From: JBGOUJ01 sp041477005 | Lineage (GTDB): Bacteria; Acidobacteriota; Terriglobia; Bryobacterales; JACQDG01 | Assembly: GCA_041477005.1 (NCBI GenBank) | Contig: JBGOUJ010000226.1 | Span: 1-10,600, forward strand | Reading direction: 5' to 3' | Length of the DNA stretch: 10,600 nt | In this document: in pieces, positions 7,204-10,600 of the stretch | How the letters are laid out: every line of letters begins with the position of its first letter | How positions within the stretch are numbered: the first letter of the stretch is position 1 | Notes under the pieces: generated by a model | What the model saw: the letters and a program-made list of their open reading frames with translations, nothing else | What the model was told of the DNA's origin: nothing | Database searches by the model: none | Translations under genes and position numbers: made by a program

Positions 7204-7342
7204 TCTCAAGCCGTCAACATCCGGTCGCGGGAACCCGAGCCGCCGAACAGATCGAGCGCCCGGTCGAGGTTCTTGCCGCTGTCCCAGACCGCAGCCGGGC
7301 GTGATCTAATGAGAAATTTACGTAAGGGACTATCCAGTTCTG
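7204..7342 (-). pseudogene. Possible protein-coding remnant, family unclear
   Basis: The minus strand encodes a start-less stretch reading LRKFLIRSRPAAVWDSGK, then NLDRALDLFGGSGSRDRMLTA, then a TGA at 7204-7206. The composition is protein-like rather than Arg/Pro-rich as in the shadow frames here. The LFGGSGSRDRML segment recalls the start of winged-helix or nucleotidyltransferase-linked regulators. The frame is open for only about 68 codons (up to 7409) and has no start or ribosome site. It may be a decayed gene fragment or chance. Confidence 0.2.
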
Positions 7343-7346
7343 CGTC

Positions 7347-7375
7347 TTGACAGATCCCATGCTGCCAGCTATGCT
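7347..7375 (+). promoter_or_regulatory. Sigma-70-type promoter of the toxin-antitoxin operon
   Basis: A perfect -35 hexamer TTGACA (7347-7352) is followed by a 17-base spacer and TATGCT (7370-7375), which matches the -10 at four of six positions. Transcription would start near 7382, giving a leader of about 46 bases to the antitoxin ATG at 7428. The TTG at 7347 could be mistaken for a start codon, but it is better explained as part of the -35 box. Confidence 0.6.
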
Positions 7376-7382
7376 CCCCATA

Positions 7383-7403
7383 GAAGTCCGGATTTCCGAC
7401 TTC
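7383..7403. promoter_or_regulatory. Candidate operator at the toxin-antitoxin transcription start
   Basis: Arms gaagtc (7383-7388) and gacttc (7398-7403) form a dyad with a 9-base spacer, exactly at the predicted transcription start. AbrB-type antitoxins and their toxin complexes commonly repress their own promoters, so this is a plausible autoregulatory site. A second small dyad, ttcc-t-ggaa, follows at 7401-7409. Confidence 0.4.
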
Positions 7404-7427
7404 CTGGAATTAACCAGTCAAACCCCA

Positions 7428-7775
7428 ATGAGCACCCTCGTCAAAGTCCAACACAAAGGCCAAGTGACCATTCCTACCCGCCTGCGCCGCCAGGCGGGCA
7501 TCTCCGAAGGTGACCTGGTCGAAGCCAGTTTCCATCGCGGGAAGATAGTCCTCGCGCCCAAGCTGGTAATCGACCGTCCCAAATTCCCGACCGCCGATGA
7601 TGAGTACACCCCGGAGCAACGCCGAATCATTGATGCCCGCCTCGCAGAGGCCGAGGAAGATTTCAAAGCCGGCCGTAGCTACGGTCCGTTCGGGACCCAC
7701 AAGGAGTTCATTGCCTCCCTTCACCGCGAGGCCAAGAAGCTGCGGGCCAAGAGAACTAAACCCGTCTCTCGATGA
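7428..7775 (+). CDS. AbrB/MazE/SpoVT-type antitoxin
   Basis: The product has 115 residues. Residues 2-45 form a swapped-hairpin AbrB DNA-binding domain: STLVKVQHKGQVTIPTRLRR, then AGISEGDLVEASFHRGKIVLAP. The C-terminal half (about 60-108) is helical and charged and contains AGRSYGPFGTHKEFIASLH. This resembles the toxin-neutralising tail common in type II antitoxins. The protein should bind DNA as a dimer, repress its own promoter and neutralise the downstream toxin. The ATG at 7428 was chosen because the domain begins immediately there. The longer frame from the TTG at 7347 would add 27 residues encoded by promoter DNA. No good ribosome site precedes 7428. The stop overlaps the toxin start (ATGA at 7772-7775), a sign of translational coupling. 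Confidence 0.85.
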   Translation: MSTLVKVQHKGQVTIPTRLRRQAGISEGDLVEASFHRGKIVLAPKLVIDRPKFPTADDEYTPEQRRIIDARLAEAEEDFKAGRSYGPFGTHKEFIASLHREAKKLRAKRTKPVSR

Positions 7776-8017
7776 GACTTCGCTTTTCTGCGCGCTTCAC
7801 CAAGAGCTATGGCACTGCTCCGACCCATATCCAGCGGGCCTTTGATAAACAAAGCTTACACCTCCTTGCCAACCTCCGCCATCCGTCGCTCCGAGCCAAG
7901 AAGTATGACGAGGCCCGCGATTTGTGGCAGGCCCGCGTAACTCGGGATTGGCGTTTCTACTTCACTATCGAGGAGGACGCGTACTACCTCTACGACATCA
8001 CCTCTCACCCGAAATAG
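7772..8017 (+). CDS. RelE/ParE-family toxin
   Basis: The product has 81 residues, a normal length for the superfamily. Visible features are an N-terminal strand RLRFSARFTKSY, two helices, the segment SLRAKKYDEARDLWQARVTRDWRFYF with basic residues Arg55, Arg58 and Arg61, a hydrophobic strand YYLYDI, and a near C-terminal His79 in ITSHPK. RVTRDWR followed by a late histidine matches the RelE/YoeB-like mRNA interferase group, which cuts mRNA on the ribosome. ParE-like gyrase inhibition cannot be excluded from sequence alone. Translation probably depends on the antitoxin through the ATGA overlap, because no independent ribosome site is clear. The frame is complete, so the toxin may be active. Confidence 0.83.
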   Translation: MRLRFSARFTKSYGTAPTHIQRAFDKQSLHLLANLRHPSLRAKKYDEARDLWQARVTRDWRFYFTIEEDAYYLYDITSHPK

Positions 8018-8272
8018 CCAGACGGCCCGCCAGCAAAGACGGAAGACCGTTCGGCTTCTCATGGCGTGCCGGCCACTACCGCCTTTTCAACCGCCCCCAG
8101 CACGAGCTCACGCGCGACAAGTGGACAGATTTGAGGTGCGATCCGCGCATTGCCAAGCCCTCGATATTCGATTTACCGCGGAGACGCCGAGCGCGCTGAG
8201 AAAGCCTTCGTTTTCGGCCTCAGCGTGCTCCGCGTCTCTGCGGTTAAATGGGGTTCCGGGACTTCTCCCCCG
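8018..8272. other. Intergenic region between the toxin and the second receptor, convergent 3' ends
   Basis: No intact gene is visible. The right part holds the inverted repeat at 8171-8249. On the minus strand 8059-8169 is a stop-to-stop frame of about 37 codons, without a start, reading NARIAPQICPLVARELVLGA and then VEKAVVAGTP before TGA. It looks somewhat protein-like and could be a gene remnant, but I cannot assign it. The flanking genes point toward each other, so any hairpin here could serve both transcripts. Confidence 0.5.
8171..8249. repeat. Imperfect inverted repeat (accgcggagacgc type), possible bidirectional terminator
   Basis: The left arm (about 8171-8200, attta-ccgcggagacgcc and onward to gctgag) pairs with the right arm (about 8219-8248, ctcagcg to cggttaaat), with only four mismatches and one single-base gap over about 31 bases by eye. 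The loop is about 18 bases (8201-8218). AT-rich ends (atttaccgc and gcggttaaat) cap a GC-rich stem. Related ccgcagagacgcagag/ctctgcgtctctgcgg repeats occur between genes in many unrelated bacteria. It lies between two convergent genes, a position where such a stem could end both transcripts. Confidence 0.75.
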
Positions 8273-10600
8273 TTAGAAGCTGAGCTTCATCGCGACCTGG
8301 ATCTGCCGCATCGGCGTCTGGTAGAGCAGGCTCGAAATGACGCCGGCGCTGGCCGTGCCGATGCTGGACCCTGGCCCGGAAAACTGCGGGTGATTGAGCG
8401 CGTTGAAAAACTCGAACTTCAACTGATGTTCGAAATGCTCCTTGAACCGCGTGTTCTTCACCAGCGATAAGTCGGCCTGGGCCTGGCCCGGGTTGCGGAG
8501 AATATCGCGGCCGGCATTCCCGTACGTTCCCGTGTTGTCGGTCGTCGGCCGGAAGGCGGTCAAGTCGAACCAGTGATCGGGATTCGGATCGGACAGCGTG
8601 CCCGAGGCAATCCGGTCCGGGCGGTTGCCGGTGCCGGTCGATAGCAGCCCCTGCTGCTGCGAGACGGTGAACGGCAATCCGGTGCGCAGAAACAGGATGC
8701 CGTCAATCTGCCATCCGCCCACCAGCTTGTCGGCCAGCGGGCTCAGGCCGGTTGCAAATCGCTTGCCCTTGCCGAACGGTAATTCGTAGACCCAACTGGT
8801 GGTCCACAGATGTTTGATATCGAAGTTGGCCGGGCCGCGATCCTGATTGAAGTTCCACGCGTTCAGCGTGCCGCTTTCGGCATCGGAAGCGATGTCCAGG
8901 ACCTGGCCGTAGGTGTACGAACTCAGCAGCATGAAACTGCGCGCGAAGCGCTTGGTCACCTTGACCTGAAGCGAATTGTAGGTAGACCACCCGCGGCTCT
9001 GGACCTCGGAAAGGCCCCGCAGCAGCGGCGAGATCGTAATGTAGGGACGGTTGACGTCCGAATTGCTCACACCCACGGTGGCCGGCGCCTGATTTACGTC
9101 TTGCTTGACCATCAGGTGTGTTCCATGCGTGCCGACGTAAGCCGTTTCGATCACGAAATCGCGCCCAAGCTGCTGTTGGATGTTGAAGTTCCACTGCTGG
9201 GCGTAGCCATCCCCATCGTGAATGTCGAACAGGGAGCGGGCGGACCCCTGCGGCGGCTGGTTGAAATCGATGGGCGGCGGCGGCGGGAGGCCGTTGTCTA
9301 TCCGCAAGGTCGGTAGCAGAGTCGTGGTGAGCGCCGTGGACACCAAAAACGGTGGATTCTTTGTCTTACTGCCGGAGCCGCCGGTGAACGGGTTGCTCCA
9401 GGAAATGCCGTAGCCGGCCCGCAGAATGGTGTGGCCGGTGCCGAAAACGTCAAAAGCAAGGCCGGCGCGCGGCTCCCAATCGCGCTTGTAGGGGTACATG
9501 AGCGGGCGCCCGACCTTATTGCCGGCTATGGTGGCATTCGCCGAAGCCCCGATGAACTTGCCGGCGACCGGGTCGAAATTCGACTGCCGATCGGCCACTT
9601 CCACGGGCGGGGAGAAGTACTCGTACCGCATCCCGAGGTTGAGGGTAAGGCGCTTCGTCACCCGGTAGTCATCCTGCACGTACGCGCCGTACTCCCACTT
9701 CCGCTCGCCGGCAATGCCCAGAAGCAGCGCGCGGCTGATGCCGGTCGGGTAGCCCAGGATAAAGCTCGCCAGCGTGAATCCGGTATTGGCGTTGATGCTG
9801 CAGCCGGAGGCGATGCCGGCGCAGTTGGAGGTCAGCGGCGAGCCGAAGCTGAAATTGCCCACGGAATTGTCGGGGTTGATCTTATTCTTACGGCGTCGTA
9901 TCACATTGACGCCCAGCTTCAGGCTGTTGCGGCCGCGCGTGTAGGTGACGTTGTCGAGATACTGGAACGTGGTGAAGTAGTTCAGCTCGGGTGCATTGCC
10001 CCCGGAACCCAGGTTGCGGACGTCGCCAGGGGAAAAGGTGATCTGGGCCATGGCGGTCGTGGTGTCGCTGATGTTGACGCCGGGCAGGCCGACTTTGTCG
10101 GCGAGTTTGGAGCCGAAGTCGATGGGCGTAAATATCAGGCCCCAGCGATTGAGGCCGAAGCGAGCTTCATTCAGCCAGCGGGAGCTGAAGGTGTGCGTGT
10201 CGTTGAGCGACAGGCCCTGCGTGCGGATCAGCCCGTTGCCGTTGCCCGTGGTCGCGCCGGCGTCGCCGTGCGGGAGCGAGGCAGGCAGAAACTGTTCCGA
10301 TCGCTCAAAACTGTAGCGCGCGAAAAACTGGTTCTTGTCGGAGATGCGCTGGTTGACCTTGACGTCGAACTGGTCGTCCTGCCGTTGCAGAATGGGGTTG
10401 TAAAGGAAGTTGTTGATAGTCTGCCCCGTTGAGGACCGCTGCCCGGTTACGTTTGCCGTGGGGTAGAGCTGCTCGACGATGTTCTTGCTCACGGTGTCAT
10501 ACCGCGACGCCGGAATGCGGTTGTTCCCGAAGGGCTGCTGCGAGAGCGGATCGTAAATGACGCGATTCAACTCCGAGAAATCGCCCGTCCGCATCAGGTC
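8273..10600 (-). CDS. Oar-type TonB-dependent receptor, C-terminal part
   Basis: Visible are 775 residues plus a TAA stop at 8273-8275. The frame stays open to the right edge (the first visible codons read Asp-Leu before MRTGDFSEL), so the ATG at 10594 is internal, not the start. The first residues, GDFSELNRVIYDPLSQQPF followed by NNRIPASRYD, match the segment just after the plug in receptors of this class and the equivalent region of the receptor at 480-3710. The remainder is a beta-barrel with alternating strands and typical turns (QDDYRVTKRLTLNLGMRYEY, FGTGHTILRAGYGI, EFFNALNHPQFSGP), ending in KLSF with a terminal Phe. The signal peptide, carboxypeptidase-like domain and plug should lie beyond the window. 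The ligand is unknown. A Pro-rich loop (LPPPPPIDFNQPP) is a minor peculiarity. Confidence 0.9.
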   Translation of the reverse strand, partial: DLMRTGDFSELNRVIYDPLSQQPFGNNRIPASRYDTVSKNIVEQLYPTANVTGQRSSTGQTINNFLYNPILQRQDDQFDVKVNQRISDKNQFFARYSFERSEQFLPASLPHGDAGATTGNGNGLIRTQGLSLNDTHTFSSRWLNEARFGLNRWGLIFTPIDFGSKLADKVGLPGVNISDTTTAMAQITFSPGDVRNLGSGGNAPELNYFTTFQYLDNVTYTRGRNSLKLGVNVIRRRKNKINPDNSVGNFSFGSPLTSNCAGIASGCSINANTGFTLASFILGYPTGISRALLLGIAGERKWEYGAYVQDDYRVTKRLTLNLGMRYEYFSPPVEVADRQSNFDPVAGKFIGASANATIAGNKVGRPLMYPYKRDWEPRAGLAFDVFGTGHTILRAGYGISWSNPFTGGSGSKTKNPPFLVSTALTTTLLPTLRIDNGLPPPPPIDFNQPPQGSARSLFDIHDGDGYAQQWNFNIQQQLGRDFVIETAYVGTHGTHLMVKQDVNQAPATVGVSNSDVNRPYITISPLLRGLSEVQSRGWSTYNSLQVKVTKRFARSFMLLSSYTYGQVLDIASDAESGTLNAWNFNQDRGPANFDIKHLWTTSWVYELPFGKGKRFATGLSPLADKLVGGWQIDGILFLRTGLPFTVSQQQGLLSTGTGNRPDRIASGTLSDPNPDHWFDLTAFRPTTDNTGTYGNAGRDILRNPGQAQADLSLVKNTRFKEHFEHQLKFEFFNALNHPQFSGPGSSIGTASAGVISSLLYQTPMRQIQVAMKLSF

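Noticed and set aside
7924..8199. Plus-strand 91-codon frame overlapping the toxin 3' half
   Set aside because: Overlaps the toxin out of frame and ends inside the inverted repeat. No ribosome site, Arg/Pro/His-rich.
9431..10432. Plus-strand open frame (333 codons) opposite the second receptor
   Set aside because: Shadow of the receptor reading frame, with no recognisable motif or start signal.

Overview
The window is GC-rich bacterial DNA. It carries two very large Oar-type TonB-dependent receptor genes, a secreted family 20 glycoside hydrolase, a secreted DUF1080 (3-keto-glycoside hydrolase-like) protein, a DUF4126 membrane protein and a two-gene toxin-antitoxin module. Several big receptors with an N-terminal carboxypeptidase-regulatory-like domain, next to secreted glycan enzymes, is typical of Acidobacteriota (Solibacter/Bryobacter-like lineages). 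That placement is an inference from gene content, not from a marker gene.

Layout. Positions 1-375 (minus) hold the 5' part of a DUF1080 gene that runs off the left edge. Positions 480-3710 (minus) hold a complete 1076-residue receptor with a well-formed sigma-70 promoter at 3794-3823 and a hairpin in its leader. A 316-base gap (3824-4139) contains a degenerate inverted-repeat element. Positions 4140-6497 (minus) hold the GH20-like enzyme with a signal peptide and its own promoter. Divergently, 6703-7182 (plus) encodes a DUF4126 membrane protein. Positions 7347-8017 (plus) hold a toxin-antitoxin operon: promoter, AbrB-type antitoxin, RelE/ParE-type toxin with overlapping ATGA. A 255-base gap (8018-8272) contains a second inverted-repeat element. 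Positions 8273-10600 (minus) hold the C-terminal three quarters of a second Oar-type receptor, whose start lies beyond the right edge.

How the parts fit. On the minus strand, hexosaminidase-like enzyme, outer-membrane receptor and DUF1080 protein follow one another. A reasonable inference is a small glycan-acquisition locus: the enzymes act outside the cytoplasm and the receptor imports or binds the products. The DUF4126 gene and the toxin-antitoxin pair lie on the opposite strand between the two receptor regions and look like accessory genes. I found no rRNA, tRNA, CRISPR array, transposase or integrase.

Nothing here is clearly a new system. The items most worth checking are the two intergenic inverted-repeat elements, one of which has two competing folds, the AbrB/RelE pairing with its promoter and operator-like palindrome, and the altered catalytic motif of the GH20-like enzyme.
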